Shown: positions 1 to 7,814, counted from the first letter of the stretch. The stretch: DNA of 64,000 nucleotides from Verrucomicrobiota bacterium (GCA_016219875.1 JACRJZ010000158.1:1-64000); one strand, 5' to 3'. The notes: generated by a model from the letters alone, not told the origin. Numbers and translations are program-made.

Positions 1-379
1 CCCCCGTCGAGACGAGGGGCGACGTGATATCTTCAAAGTCGGCGCTGAGGCACTCGACGTTTCAATCCGCGCCCCCCGTCGAGACGAGGGGCGACAATGC
101 CGGGTGATCGAGACAACGGGCGGGAAAATGTTTCAATCCGCGCCCCCCGTCGAGACGAGGGGCGACCGCCGGAAACGCAGCGCGCGGCTGTGCAGCAACT
201 GTTTCAATCCGCGCCCCCCGTCGAGACGAGGGGCGACATGGTTCACCCCCTCACCCACGGTGTAGCTAATGTGTTTCAATCCGCGCCCCCCGTCGAGACG
301 AGGGGCGACTCAAGGACCGGGTCGCTCAGATGCGTGTGAACAGTTTCAATCCGCGCCCCCCGTCGAGACGAGGGGCGAC
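1..379 (-). CRISPR. Type I-C CRISPR array, leader-proximal end
   Basis: Five complete 37-nt repeats start at 59, 130, 201, 273 and 343, and a partial sixth occupies 1-23, so the array continues beyond the left edge. Spacers are 33-35 nt (24-58, 96-129, 167-200, 238-272, 310-342). On the plus strand each repeat starts GTTTCAATCC and ends GGGGCGAC. The reverse complement starts GTCGCCCC and ends GGATTGAAAC, the classical I-C form, so the array is transcribed on the minus strand like the cas genes. The repeat core can fold as a GC stem (CGCCCC with GGGGCG) around a TCG-TCT-CGA inner hairpin. All visible repeats are identical, as expected near a leader. Confidence 0.98.
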
Positions 380-566
380 TGCGGCCCTGCCTTTCGGCTG
401 AGCCGCAAGGGGTTTGTAGACCTTTTCCGCCAACCTGCCAACCATTCCCATTTCGACAAAGTCCGGTATGTCAAAGAACAGTCGAAGATGTCTTGTTTCA
501 TGGGTGTTCCAGAGCACCGCGATACCCCCGCCTCCGGCCCGGCACTAGGGGTTCGCGGAAGCGCGC
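380..566 (-). promoter_or_regulatory. CRISPR leader
   Basis: This 187-bp stretch lies between the cas2 stop codon and the first repeat and has no gene of its own. Read on the minus strand it contains a TTGACA box (469-474) in a locally AT-richer segment, a reasonable -35 candidate for array transcription; no convincing -10 box was found. Its position next to the identical repeats fits the site where new spacers are inserted. The promoter assignment is inference. Confidence 0.7.
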
Positions 567-857
567 TCACAGCATCAACGGCTCCGTCAGGTCCACCGGT
601 TGATTCACCCCATGATGCTCGGTGCGAAGGACCGCCTTCTCATCCAGGAAGTAAAAGCGCAGCGAGTCTTTGTCCTCCTTGATCTCGCGCAGCAGCCGCT
701 CGCGCAATTGCACCCATTCCTTTTGTCCCACTTGGCACTCGAAAACGGATTTCTGGACGCGCGTGCCGTAATCCTCGCAGGCACGGGCCACCCGGCGCAG
801 ACGGCGCAGGCCCGGCTTTTCCACCGTCGAAACATCGTAGGTCACGAGCACGAGCAT
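567..857 (-). CDS. cas2: CRISPR-associated protein Cas2
   Basis: 96 aa. Cas2 dimerises and bridges two Cas1 dimers in the spacer-integration complex. The N-terminus MLVLVTYDVST is the first strand of the ferredoxin-like fold with the conserved Asp8, and RVQKSVFECQV is the second conserved strand. Length is normal for the family. It is the last cas gene before the leader. The 31-bp gap to cas1 consists only of a heptamer array (858-888), so there is no Shine-Dalgarno motif in front of the ATG; translation may depend on coupling to cas1. Confidence 0.97.
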   Translation of the reverse strand: MLVLVTYDVSTVEKPGLRRLRRVARACEDYGTRVQKSVFECQVGQKEWVQLRERLLREIKEDKDSLRFYFLDEKAVLRTEHHGVNQPVDLTEPLML

Positions 858-888
858 GATTTGAAATTTGAAATTTGAAATTTGAAAT
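858..888. repeat. Heptamer array filling the cas1-cas2 gap
   Basis: One GATTTGA unit followed by AATTTGA three times and a partial unit. The array continues into the cas1 stop codon (889-891). It fills the whole space between cas1 and cas2. Same RATTTSA consensus as the arrays inside cas1, cas4 and the gene between them. Confidence 0.9.
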
Positions 889-2046
889 CTACTTGGGCAC
901 CAACGGCAGGTAATCGGGAATGTCCCCGCGCAAGTGCCTCGCCAGAATGCGCGCCTGGATGAAGGGCATCTGCGCCAGCCGGAGGTTCTGATCCAACAAC
1001 GGGTGATTCATGGTTTCCTGTTTGCGCTCCTGATAGGCTTTGATCACCCGCTTGCGGCCGGCGTCGGTGAACTCCACGGCCCCGCCCTCGCGCACCACGA
1101 AGTCGTCCGGTGAAACCTGTTGCCGGTTGATCAGCGTCACGGCCAACCGATCCGCCAGCCACGGACGAAACTCCTCCATCAGGTCCAGCGCCAGGGAAGG
1201 CCGGTTCGGACGGTCCACATGGAGAAAGCCCACGAACGGGTCCAGCCCAATGCTCGTCAGCGCCGCGACGCAGTCGTGCCGCACCAGCGCATACAGGAAC
1301 GAAAGCAGGCAATTGATCCGGTCGCGCGGCGGACGGCGGCTCCGCGCGGTGAAAGCAAAGGCTTCCCGCTGTTGCTTGAGGAGCAGGCGGAACACGTCGA
1401 AGTAGGTCTGCGCCGCCATGCCCTCGGCGCCGCGCACTTCGTCAATCTGAGATTTGAGATTTGAGATTTCAGATTGAGAGCCAGTCCGGTCCTCGGGGAT
1501 TTGAGATTTTAGATTCGAGATTTCAAATTGCGCCAGGTGGCGGATTTGCCGCGCGAGCGCGTCAATGGCCGTTTGCAGCGCGTCCTTCTCCGCCGCTGAA
1601 TCGGTTTCGCGGGCCGCTCGCAGGAGGCTGTTGCGGGCGTTCTGGAGCTTTCCCGCCACTATCTGCCGCGCGATGGCCATGCACTTGGCCGGGTCATCCG
1701 CCGCGCGGAATTGCGCCCGGCGCAACGTGACGCTGGTGTCCGCCACACCGGTCAGGCGCGCCTGGAAATGGCCAAACTCGCTCAGGAAATTCACCGCCAC
1801 CCCATGCTCCCAGCAGAGATCGAGCGCGGGCGGGCTGACCGTGCTGGCCCCGAAGACGCACACGGATTCCAGGTGATGAATCGGGATGGACAGCTTGCGC
1901 CAGTCGGTGGCCTTGTCGCGGGTGCGTTCCTCCTCGGGCAGGTCCGGTGGATAGACGGGCACTTCCGCGAGCAGCGTGAGGTGGTCCCGGCTCAGGTAGC
2001 TGCCGCGCGTCAGGAGATAAAGCGTGTTCTGCTGGATGCCAGCCAT
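889..2046 (-). CDS. cas1: CRISPR-associated integrase Cas1 with heptamer-encoded insert
   Basis: 385 aa, about 40 longer than typical I-C Cas1. Cas1 integrates spacers at the leader end of the array. Metal-binding positions are recognisable: Glu209 in GAEGMAAQTYF, His276 in LHVDRPNRPS and the acidic cluster DLMEEFRP at 288-294. The extra length is at about 173-204, just before the catalytic Glu, in the linker into the helical domain. There two heptamer arrays (1444-1478 and 1498-1529) are translated as FEISNLKSQI and SEISNLKSQI. All catalytic positions lie outside the insert, so the enzyme is probably functional. No clear Shine-Dalgarno: the upstream gap is again a heptamer array. Confidence 0.97.
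   Translation of the reverse strand: MAGIQQNTLYLLTRGSYLSRDHLTLLAEVPVYPPDLPEEERTRDKATDWRKLSIPIHHLESVCVFGASTVSPPALDLCWEHGVAVNFLSEFGHFQARLTGVADTSVTLRRAQFRAADDPAKCMAIARQIVAGKLQNARNSLLRAARETDSAAEKDALQTAIDALARQIRHLAQFEISNLKSQIPEDRTGSQSEISNLKSQIDEVRGAEGMAAQTYFDVFRLLLKQQREAFAFTARSRRPPRDRINCLLSFLYALVRHDCVAALTSIGLDPFVGFLHVDRPNRPSLALDLMEEFRPWLADRLAVTLINRQQVSPDDFVVREGGAVEFTDAGRKRVIKAYQERKQETMNHPLLDQNLRLAQMPFIQARILARHLRGDIPDYLPLVPK
1444..1478. repeat. Heptamer array inside cas1 (first)
   Basis: AATCTGA, GATTTGA twice, GATTTCA and a degenerate unit, all in 7-bp register. Read in the cas1 frame it gives SEISNLKSQI without a stop codon. Confidence 0.9.
1498..1529. repeat. Heptamer array inside cas1 (second)
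   Basis: GATTTGA, GATTTTA, GATTCGA, GATTTCA in 7-bp register, translated in cas1 as FEISNLKSQI. Two units deviate from the consensus (TTA, CGA). In a strictly alternating array this frame would contain TGA, so the deviations keep it open. Confidence 0.9.
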
Positions 2047-2050
2047 ACGG

Positions 2051-2085
2051 GATTTGAGATTTCAGATTTGAGATTTCAGATTCTA
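2051..2085. repeat. Heptamer array between the S23/IVP gene and cas1
   Basis: Strict alternation GATTTGA, GATTTCA, GATTTGA, GATTTCA, then GATTCTA. The last unit carries the stop codon of the S23/IVP gene (2083-2085). It occupies nearly all of the 36-bp gap before cas1. Confidence 0.9.
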
Positions 2086-2610
2086 AACCAGGCCGCGCTC
2101 CTCCGCTTCTTTGCGTTTGGGATGCCAAGCGGGCAATCTGCGCAAAAGCTCCTTTTCAAAGGCAGTCGCGCGTTTCTTCCGCTCGTCTTCGCGTCGGGAT
2201 TTGTCCGTCAAGTGGCGCTGGCCCTTGATGTCGGAGTTCTGCAACGCATCCGCCCACCCGCGCAACTGCCGGGAGCAGGACTCGGCCACGGATTTCAAAT
2301 TTGAAATTTGAGATTTCAAATCCGCCGCCCAGCCGGCCTTGCTGGCCCGGCGCAGCTTCAAGGTGAGCATGGACCGCACCTCACCCGCCGAACCACGGGC
2401 GATGTAGAGGAAGGCAAGCAGTTCGTTCGTGGTGCCGCGCTCGAAGCCTTCGGCAATGTTGTTGGAAACGGACAGCGCGGCCCGGTCGAGCTGGTCGCGG
2501 AAACCGCGGGTGGCGTGGAAGGACTCGTTCTCCAGCAGGTCTTCCGTGAGTTCGTAGAGTTCGGCCGCTTTCTGCCACACCGGCAGGTCTTCAAAACGTT
2601 CGTAGGTCAT
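2083..2610 (-). CDS. Four-helix bundle protein (S23/IVP, Avd-like fold) inside the cas operon
   Basis: 175 aa. Residues 1-96 match the 23S-rRNA intervening-sequence protein / four-helix family: start FEDLPVWQKAAEL, then FRDQLDRAALSVSNNIAEGFERG and FLYIARGSAGEVRS. Relatives are short, basic, nucleic-acid-associated helical bundles; Avd of diversity-generating retroelements has the same fold. A heptamer array then gives LKSQISNLKS (about 98-107). A highly charged extension (108-175) has no recognised domain; usual members are near 120 aa. The gene lies between cas4 and cas1, a place where I-C loci normally have nothing, and on the same strand with short gaps. Family assignment is firm; a role in adaptation is only suggested by position. 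Confidence 0.85.
   Translation of the reverse strand: MTYERFEDLPVWQKAAELYELTEDLLENESFHATRGFRDQLDRAALSVSNNIAEGFERGTTNELLAFLYIARGSAGEVRSMLTLKLRRASKAGWAADLKSQISNLKSVAESCSRQLRGWADALQNSDIKGQRHLTDKSRREDERKKRATAFEKELLRRLPAWHPKRKEAEERGLV
2291..2322. repeat. Heptamer array inside the S23/IVP gene
   Basis: GATTTCA, AATTTGA twice, GATTTCA, then a degenerate unit. Translated in frame as LKSQISNLKS at the junction between the four-helix core and the C-terminal extension. Confidence 0.9.
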
Positions 2611-2618
2611 GGCGAGAG

Positions 2619-2646
2619 GATTTCAGATTTGAGATTTCAGATTTCA
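2619..2646. repeat. Heptamer array at the cas4 3' end
   Basis: GATTTCA, GATTTGA, GATTTCA, GATTTCA. It covers the last codons (SLFEI) and TGA stop of cas4 (2637-2639) and most of the 26-bp gap to the next gene. Confidence 0.9.
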
Positions 2647-3548
2647 AACAGAGAGCGGGCGGCGCGCCGCAAACGCTCCGTCTGCGAGGTCACTTGCGGC
2701 AGGCAAATCTCGTAGAGCGAACACTCCTCACAGGCGGGCTTGAAGACCGCCGGAGGAAGCTGAGAGTTGATCGTTGAGAGTTGAGGGTCGAGCAAAGCGT
2801 GAAGCTCCGTGATGGCTTTCTCAGTGGTTGCCCGCAACTCCGGCGTGAACTCCACTTCACGCCGACGCTTGCTGTCCGCGTGGAAGACCGCGCCACGCGG
2901 CACCGGCACTCCGAACATTTCCTCCAGGCAAAGCGCCTGGGCGCACAACTGCGCGTCGTCGTTCTCCCACTTGCGGCGTTTGCCGAGTTTGAACTCCACG
3001 GGCCTGAGGGCGGCGAAGCTGCCCGATTTCAAATCTGAGATTTGAGATTTCAAATTCGTGGAAGGCGAACGGAGTTCGCCTTCCACGATGTCACACTTGC
3101 CGCTCAGCCCAAGGCGCTCGGAAAAGACCGGCAGGGCGCGCAAGGTCACAATCTGAGATTTCAAATTTGAGATTTGAGATTCATATCCCCGCAGGTCCGC
3201 GTGTTCGTGGACGATGTCGCCGCGCTCGGTGTGAACGTTCGCCTCCCGCCAGCCTTCGACAATCTTCAGCGCCGCCCGGCGCGGACAGTAGAGGTAGTCG
3301 TTGAGCAGCGAGAGGGGCAACGCCTCACGCTCCGGCGAATCTGAAATCGGCGATTTGGAATTTTCGCTGGCGGTCACGAGCGGGCCAAACCTTTCTCTGA
3401 AATCTCCGATCTCCGATCTGTGCTCCACGGCTGCCTGCCCCGTCTGGCGCGTCCAGCCTCTGAAATCTGTGATCTCAAATCTGCCCTCCGCCGCTGGCCG
3501 GCGCTTTCGCGGAACACCGGCCCGAAACCTGCGCGGGCTTCGACGCAA
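2637..3548 (-). CDS. cas4: CRISPR-associated exonuclease Cas4 with several repeat-encoded inserts
   Basis: 303 aa from the only ATG; typical I-C Cas4 is near 200-220 aa. Cas4 is an Fe-S exonuclease that trims and orients prespacers for Cas1-Cas2. Cluster cysteines: Cys88 (YLYCPRRAA) and Cys273, Cys276, Cys282 near the C-terminus. RecB-type nuclease residues: Asp153 (KCDIVEGE), Glu185 and Lys187 (VEFKLGK), then QLCAQAL. Four regions are repeat-derived: the first ~75 residues (three degenerate arrays), 124-133, 164-175 and 254-265 (PQLSTINSQL, a different heptamer). The family core starts at about residue 77, so the start is uncertain; a GTG at 3377 would remove most of the odd N-terminus. Confidence 0.92.
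   Translation of the reverse strand: MRRSPRRFRAGVPRKRRPAAEGRFEITDFRGWTRQTGQAAVEHRSEIGDFRERFGPLVTASENSKSPISDSPEREALPLSLLNDYLYCPRRAALKIVEGWREANVHTERGDIVHEHADLRGYESQISNLKSQIVTLRALPVFSERLGLSGKCDIVEGELRSPSTNLKSQISDLKSGSFAALRPVEFKLGKRRKWENDDAQLCAQALCLEEMFGVPVPRGAVFHADSKRRREVEFTPELRATTEKAITELHALLDPQLSTINSQLPPAVFKPACEECSLYEICLPQVTSQTERLRRAARSLFEI
2760..2790. repeat. Second type of heptamer array, inside cas4
   Basis: AGAGTTG, ATCGTTG, AGAGTTG, AGGGTCG in 7-bp register. The unit is unrelated to RATTTSA but the period is the same. Translated as PQLSTINSQL just before the C-terminal Cys cluster. Confidence 0.8.
3025..3057. repeat. Heptamer array inside cas4
   Basis: GATTTCA, AATCTGA, GATTTGA, GATTTCA and a partial unit; translated as NLKSQISDLKS. 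It lies between the nuclease motifs CDIVE and VEFK. Confidence 0.9.
3150..3184. repeat. Heptamer array inside cas4
   Basis: AATCTGA, GATTTCA, AATTTGA, GATTTGA, GATTCAT; translated as ESQISNLKSQI between the first Cys motif and CDIVE. Confidence 0.9.
3338..3482. repeat. Three degenerate heptamer arrays in the cas4 N-terminal extension
   Basis: At 3338-3365 (AATCTGA, AATCGGC, GATTTGG, AATTTTC), 3397-3423 (CTGAAAT, CTCCGAT twice) and 3460-3482 (CTGAAAT, CTGTGAT, CTCAAAT). All keep 7-bp register but have diverged from RATTTSA. They encode the FEITDF and SEIGDF stretches of the cas4 leader segment. Confidence 0.7.
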
Positions 3549-3593
3549 GTGGTGACAGTCTGCAACGATGGCTTCTGGGTTGAGGTCACAGGC

Positions 3594-4937
3594 TCAAGAA
3601 GCTGTGCCAGACTGCGGGCCGAGACGGCGCCACCTCTCTGGCCAAACCAGGAGCCGGGCCGTGATGTTGCTGGTGCCTTCCTTGTTCTTTCCAGGAATGA
3701 GCTTCCCGTCGCGTTCGTTGAAGTAGAGGTCGCCCTCCGGAGCTTCGCCGTCGTAGTCGTGCAGGCCAGCGGGGAATTCGCTGTATTCGTCGTTGCCACG
3801 GCTGAACAGCATCTTGGGGTTGCGCTCGACTCTTTTGCCTGAAACGTTCACCCGCTCGAACAGCCGGTGCGCTGGAGCATTTCCGAGCGCCGATTGGTGC
3901 TGGAAGTCCACCAAGCCAACGAGCCTCATCCCACCGGCACGGGCCGCAGCGATGTCCACGTTGTAGTCGCCGAACATTCGCGTGAGGGCAAAGAAGAAGT
4001 TGTCGAGGTCGTAGTAGGTGAAACCGGTCTTGGCTGCGAACGCGGGCGAGAAGTGGATGTGGCAGCGGTACAGGCCGTAATCAACGCCGAACTTGCGGCC
4101 CATTGTGCGGTTGTCGTCATCCTTCTTCTCGGCTTCCTTTTCGCTGGCTACGGCGCAGCGGGTGATGGTCGCGTCCAACGGCAGAACCTTGTCGAGACTT
4201 TCGGCAAACGTGAACTGGACGGGGCCGCGAATCTGGCCATAAAAACTGCCCTTCAATGGGCCTTCGGTCGAGACCACCTGCCCGAAGTACCGAACGTCGA
4301 AGTAGGTCTGGCACAGCGCATCCCGGAATGCGCGCTCGCCGAACTCGTCGTACCGCTTGTCCACAGCCTTACCGGCTTTCTTTGGTTGGGCTTCTTCTTT
4401 GGAGTCCTCAGGCGTGCCTTCGGAGCCGTCGGCGGCTTCGCTCTGCTTGCCTCGCCTCGTCTTCTTCTCGACGGCTGGGTTCGCAAGTTTCCAGGACTTC
4501 TCGTCAAAGGTCAGTCCCTCGACCTTGTAGCCCATGAAGATTTCCTTCGCCCGAGCTTCAAGCGAGTTGTTCTTCGCCAACAGACGCTCGAACACCGCTC
4601 CTTCGCGGACGAAGAGGTCGTACCGAGCCTGGGCAGGACTGTCCTGCGGAATCGGGGTTCCGTCGGGGTAGAAAAGCGCGAACACATTCCGCACCTTCCG
4701 CTTCAGGCAAACATCCGTGACCAGTCCGCGCAAGGAATCGGGCTGGACGCGCGGCATGTTGCCGCTGTCGGGATCGCCGTTCGGGTTGCATTTGGTTGCG
4801 CCAAACAGCAGCACGATGTCATGCCGCTCCTTGACGGTCTCGCTGGCTTTCTTGCCCTGTTTGTTTTGGACACGCTTGTTCTGGTCATCGAATTCCCAGC
4901 CAAGCAAGTTGTGATGCAGTTGGATTTCTTCGCTCAT
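3594..4937 (-). CDS. cas7: Cascade backbone subunit Cas7c (Csd2)
   Basis: 447 aa. Cas7c polymerises along the crRNA spacer. The Cas7/Cst2/DevR signature is visible: HDIVLLFGATKCNPNGDPDSGN at 39-60 (motif NPNGDPD), RGLVTDVCLKRKVRN at 70-84, and FGDYNVDIAAARAGG towards the C-terminus. It is much longer than the usual ~280-300 aa: about 35 extra N-terminal residues and a Lys/Glu-rich low-complexity linker at about 156-195. The linker has no heptamer pattern. The ATG at 4937 was chosen because a GGAG box lies a few bases upstream (4950 region) and the Csd2 homology starts here; longer frames upstream overlap cas8c. Confidence 0.95.
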   Translation of the reverse strand: MSEEIQLHHNLLGWEFDDQNKRVQNKQGKKASETVKERHDIVLLFGATKCNPNGDPDSGNMPRVQPDSLRGLVTDVCLKRKVRNVFALFYPDGTPIPQDSPAQARYDLFVREGAVFERLLAKNNSLEARAKEIFMGYKVEGLTFDEKSWKLANPAVEKKTRRGKQSEAADGSEGTPEDSKEEAQPKKAGKAVDKRYDEFGERAFRDALCQTYFDVRYFGQVVSTEGPLKGSFYGQIRGPVQFTFAESLDKVLPLDATITRCAVASEKEAEKKDDDNRTMGRKFGVDYGLYRCHIHFSPAFAAKTGFTYYDLDNFFFALTRMFGDYNVDIAAARAGGMRLVGLVDFQHQSALGNAPAHRLFERVNVSGKRVERNPKMLFSRGNDEYSEFPAGLHDYDGEAPEGDLYFNERDGKLIPGKNKEGTSNITARLLVWPERWRRLGPQSGTAS

Positions 4938-4972
4938 GGTCTTTCTCCGGTTGATGGTTTGTTGTTCAATAA

Positions 4973-6916
4973 TCAAGATGCTGTTGCGTCGGCGGTGGCG
5001 GTTGGCTTTCGCGCCTTCTTTGTTGGCCAATTCTGACAAAGGGCACGCTGGTAATAGAAGCCAATGGCGAACCGGCCTTGTTCTTCCAAGGAGAGCATCC
5101 GTGGAAAACTGCCGCCGCCAGCATCGCCAAGCCGCGCGAAGACATGGCACAAGCCTTCGAAGTCTTCCGGCACGTCGTCTTTCCGTTCGCCGGCCTTCAC
5201 GCCCCACTCAAAACGCTCGCGGTCCCATCTGTCCAGCTTCGCCAGGTGGTGGCGCGCGAGCTTGCAGAGTTGCGGGAACACCAGAGCCGGTGTCGCCGAA
5301 GCCGCGCCGTAGAGGCGGTTCGCCGGCGATGACGCCGATTTCCGGTCGTGCGCCTCGTCGTGGATTTTGTCGAGGATTGCCAGCAGCCGGCCGCAAAGCA
5401 TGGCTGCGTCATTTGCTTGGAGTGCGGTTTGTTTGTTCATAAAAATGCCGAGGTTGTGTGTCAGGTAGAGTTTGATCAAAGCCGTTCGCGCCAGGAGACG
5501 TTTCTGGAAGAACGCTCTCTCCTTCTTCGGGTCGATGCCACCCATCTCGATTCGCTGACGTTCCAACACGGCCGGCAAGAAATGGCTCGGCAAGGGCTGG
5601 CCAAAGAGCGCCGTGTTGAACAGCGATGAGTACGTCGCCGCCGCAGGTTTGGCTTTCTGGCCTTTCGCCTTGGCGATGGTTGCCCAGGCCAAATCGTGGA
5701 GCGCGGGAGCCTTCTCGACATCTTCATCGAGGAAGCTGTGCTCGAAGAAACGACGCAGATGCCTCTCGGCATCTTCCAGTTTCGCGGTATGCCATGATTG
5801 CAGGGCGAAGCGACCTTGTGACGGCAGGGTCAAGATTGCAGCGTGGAACGGAGCCGAGTCGAAGGCTGGAAGTCTGGATCCCCATACGCCGCTAAAGAAC
5901 TCCCGGACGGCAAGCGAATCCTGAATCTCCAATAGCCCGACGAAGGGCGACTCGATCGTGCGCCCCGCCGCTTCCGCGACTGCCCAGAACACGACTGCCA
6001 GTTCATCCCCTAGTTTGAGGCTGTGGCTCCTGTCCTGCAGCAACCAAGCAAATGCTGCGGCGGCTTGCTCGGCTGTATCAATCCGCATCGTGGTTGTCTG
6101 GCTGCCAAGCCCGTAACTGGCGAACGGGGCGGCGTTGAAAGAAGCCAGCGCCACATTGCGGTGAATGGACGGGAAGTAGTCGGTCAACCGTCCCGTGCCC
6201 TCTTGGAACAAATCCGTCCCCGTTGCTGAGCGTTGAGTCACTTCCTCACGCTGGGCAGCCACTTTCGCCTGCCACCATTTCAAAGCGGCGGTGTCGTTGA
6301 CAGCGAGTTTTCCGCAGACGCGGAATGAAAATGTCTCCTGACCCTTACTGAATGCTTCAAGGAGCTTCTGGCGCTCCTCGCCATGTACCGCCAGTGGCAG
6401 GCAGCTAAAATCCTTGCGCTGGGCGGAGCGCAAGAACTTGGCCATCCCTTGCAGCACCACGCTGCCGGGGCATCCTCGAGCCGCCTCGAAAATCAGCCTT
6501 CTCCACTTGCGCAACTTGAAAATCCGCTGTCGGTCTGCGTGCTTCTTGCCGTCGCGGCGGATCTGCGCCCGCACTTGCCGGAAGCCGTAAACAAGGTCTC
6601 CATTGACGCCTTTGGGGAAGATTTCGTGCGGTGGAGCGCAAAGGAAATCGGGCAGCCAGTTGCTGTCGTTCGTACAAACCGACTGCACCTTGCCGGTTTT
6701 CCATTGCATGTGGTAGTTAGCGGGAACTGTGAACACCTTGCCTCGTTCTTCTCTGCGCGTGTTATCCTTGGTGGACGTTTCCCGGCTCGTTTGAGTGAAA
6801 CCAAGGACTTGGCCACTTTCATCAAGCTCAATGAGCCAGTGGATGGGGCGCTGCCGCGTCGGTTCGCAGCCCGTCAGCCCTCGCAATCGCGCGAGTTGCA
6901 GGAGTTCTTTGATCAT
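4973..6916 (-). CDS. cas8c: Cascade large subunit Cas8c (Csd1)
   Basis: 647 aa. In I-C Cascade, Cas8c recognises the PAM, and its C-terminal region (or an internally started product) acts as the small subunit Cas11. The N-terminus, IKELLQLARLRGLTG followed by RPIHWLIELDESG, and the PYN-like VPANYHMQWKTGK segment are typical of Csd1. The ATG overlaps the cas5c stop as ATGA (6913-6916), which indicates translational coupling. It is followed by cas7c after 35 bp. No metal or nuclease motif is seen, as expected. Confidence 0.93.
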   Translation of the reverse strand: MIKELLQLARLRGLTGCEPTRQRPIHWLIELDESGQVLGFTQTSRETSTKDNTRREERGKVFTVPANYHMQWKTGKVQSVCTNDSNWLPDFLCAPPHEIFPKGVNGDLVYGFRQVRAQIRRDGKKHADRQRIFKLRKWRRLIFEAARGCPGSVVLQGMAKFLRSAQRKDFSCLPLAVHGEERQKLLEAFSKGQETFSFRVCGKLAVNDTAALKWWQAKVAAQREEVTQRSATGTDLFQEGTGRLTDYFPSIHRNVALASFNAAPFASYGLGSQTTTMRIDTAEQAAAAFAWLLQDRSHSLKLGDELAVVFWAVAEAAGRTIESPFVGLLEIQDSLAVREFFSGVWGSRLPAFDSAPFHAAILTLPSQGRFALQSWHTAKLEDAERHLRRFFEHSFLDEDVEKAPALHDLAWATIAKAKGQKAKPAAATYSSLFNTALFGQPLPSHFLPAVLERQRIEMGGIDPKKERAFFQKRLLARTALIKLYLTHNLGIFMNKQTALQANDAAMLCGRLLAILDKIHDEAHDRKSASSPANRLYGAASATPALVFPQLCKLARHHLAKLDRWDRERFEWGVKAGERKDDVPEDFEGLCHVFARLGDAGGGSFPRMLSLEEQGRFAIGFYYQRALCQNWPTKKARKPTATADATAS

Positions 6917-7812
6917 GGCTCGGGGATGATTTGATTTCCGTCCTTCCGGGCCACCACGATCCAGCCGTACTGGGCGCGGGCGTTAAGCGGCCTCAAAGCT
7001 TGAGGGCGGACGCGGAGTTTGTCGGCCTCCGGCACGTCGCGGTGGTCGTTGGGATCTGTCCAGTTCCGTGGCCGAGGTGAAAACGCGCTCTCCTTCTCTG
7101 CGGGCCAATGGTCCCAGATCGGAGTGAAGTTGAAGTCACGGAAAACCGCGCCGAAATCCTCAAACTCAGGCGCCTCGTGCGTCTGTGATTCGGCTGAGGG
7201 CCGAATGATGCGCTGCGGGGGATCAGGTTCGAGATTCCACTCGGCCACCGAGAACTCGCGGCATCCGAAGAAAGGCTGGTAGCAGCATTGGCCAGCCACG
7301 GCGCGGCGACGGAACATGTGCTCGTACTTGGCCAGCACCTGGACAGTATTCCAGCGGCGATCCGACTTCGTTCTCCCCGCCGGACCGAGTTCGTCTTCGA
7401 CCTCGATGCACGCCTCGATCAAGTATTCCAGCATTCGGCGGTTTCCTTGGGAATCCACACCACCGCTCAGAATCAGGCTGCTTCGCTGGGCGCGCTCATC
7501 GAAAACCGAATAGCCGCGCGCGTTGCCATACGACGGATGGACGTCGTAGCCGAGTTCGTTCCGGAGAATTGGTGTCAGACGGCCAGGCCACACGATTCCG
7601 AGCCTCAAGATGTGCCATCGGAAGCCGGCCCTGTTGTGGCGCTTGAGGGACTCGGGCTTCTCGACGGGCTTCATCAAGATCGCTTCGAGAATTCCGCGTG
7701 CGGCGCTGGGCGTGATGATGGGGTAGCTCACACGCTCGACGTGGAATTCCGGGCGCGTGAAGCAGGCGAACGGGCCTTTCACGCGAAGGCAGATTGGTTG
7801 TTTGGAAAGCAT
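6913..7812 (-). CDS. cas5c: Cas5c, crRNA-processing Cascade subunit
   Basis: 299 aa. In type I-C, Cas5c cuts pre-crRNA and holds the 5' handle; no cas6 is present here, which agrees. The Cas5 N-terminal signature is clear: RVKGPFACFTRPEFHVERVSYP followed by TPSAARGILEAIL (residues 10-45). The start at 7812 lies two bases after the cas3 stop (TGA-CC-ATG) and fits the family start; an upstream ATG at 7923 would overlap cas3. The gene ends in an ATGA overlap with cas8c. Confidence 0.95.
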   Translation of the reverse strand: MLSKQPICLRVKGPFACFTRPEFHVERVSYPIITPSAARGILEAILMKPVEKPESLKRHNRAGFRWHILRLGIVWPGRLTPILRNELGYDVHPSYGNARGYSVFDERAQRSSLILSGGVDSQGNRRMLEYLIEACIEVEDELGPAGRTKSDRRWNTVQVLAKYEHMFRRRAVAGQCCYQPFFGCREFSVAEWNLEPDPPQRIIRPSAESQTHEAPEFEDFGAVFRDFNFTPIWDHWPAEKESAFSPRPRNWTDPNDHRDVPEADKLRVRPQALRPLNARAQYGWIVVARKDGNQIIPEP

Positions 7813-7814
7813 GG

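Noticed and set aside
2083..2610. Reading the four-helix gene as Avd of a diversity-generating retroelement
   Set aside because: No reverse transcriptase, template repeat or variable repeat is present in the window.
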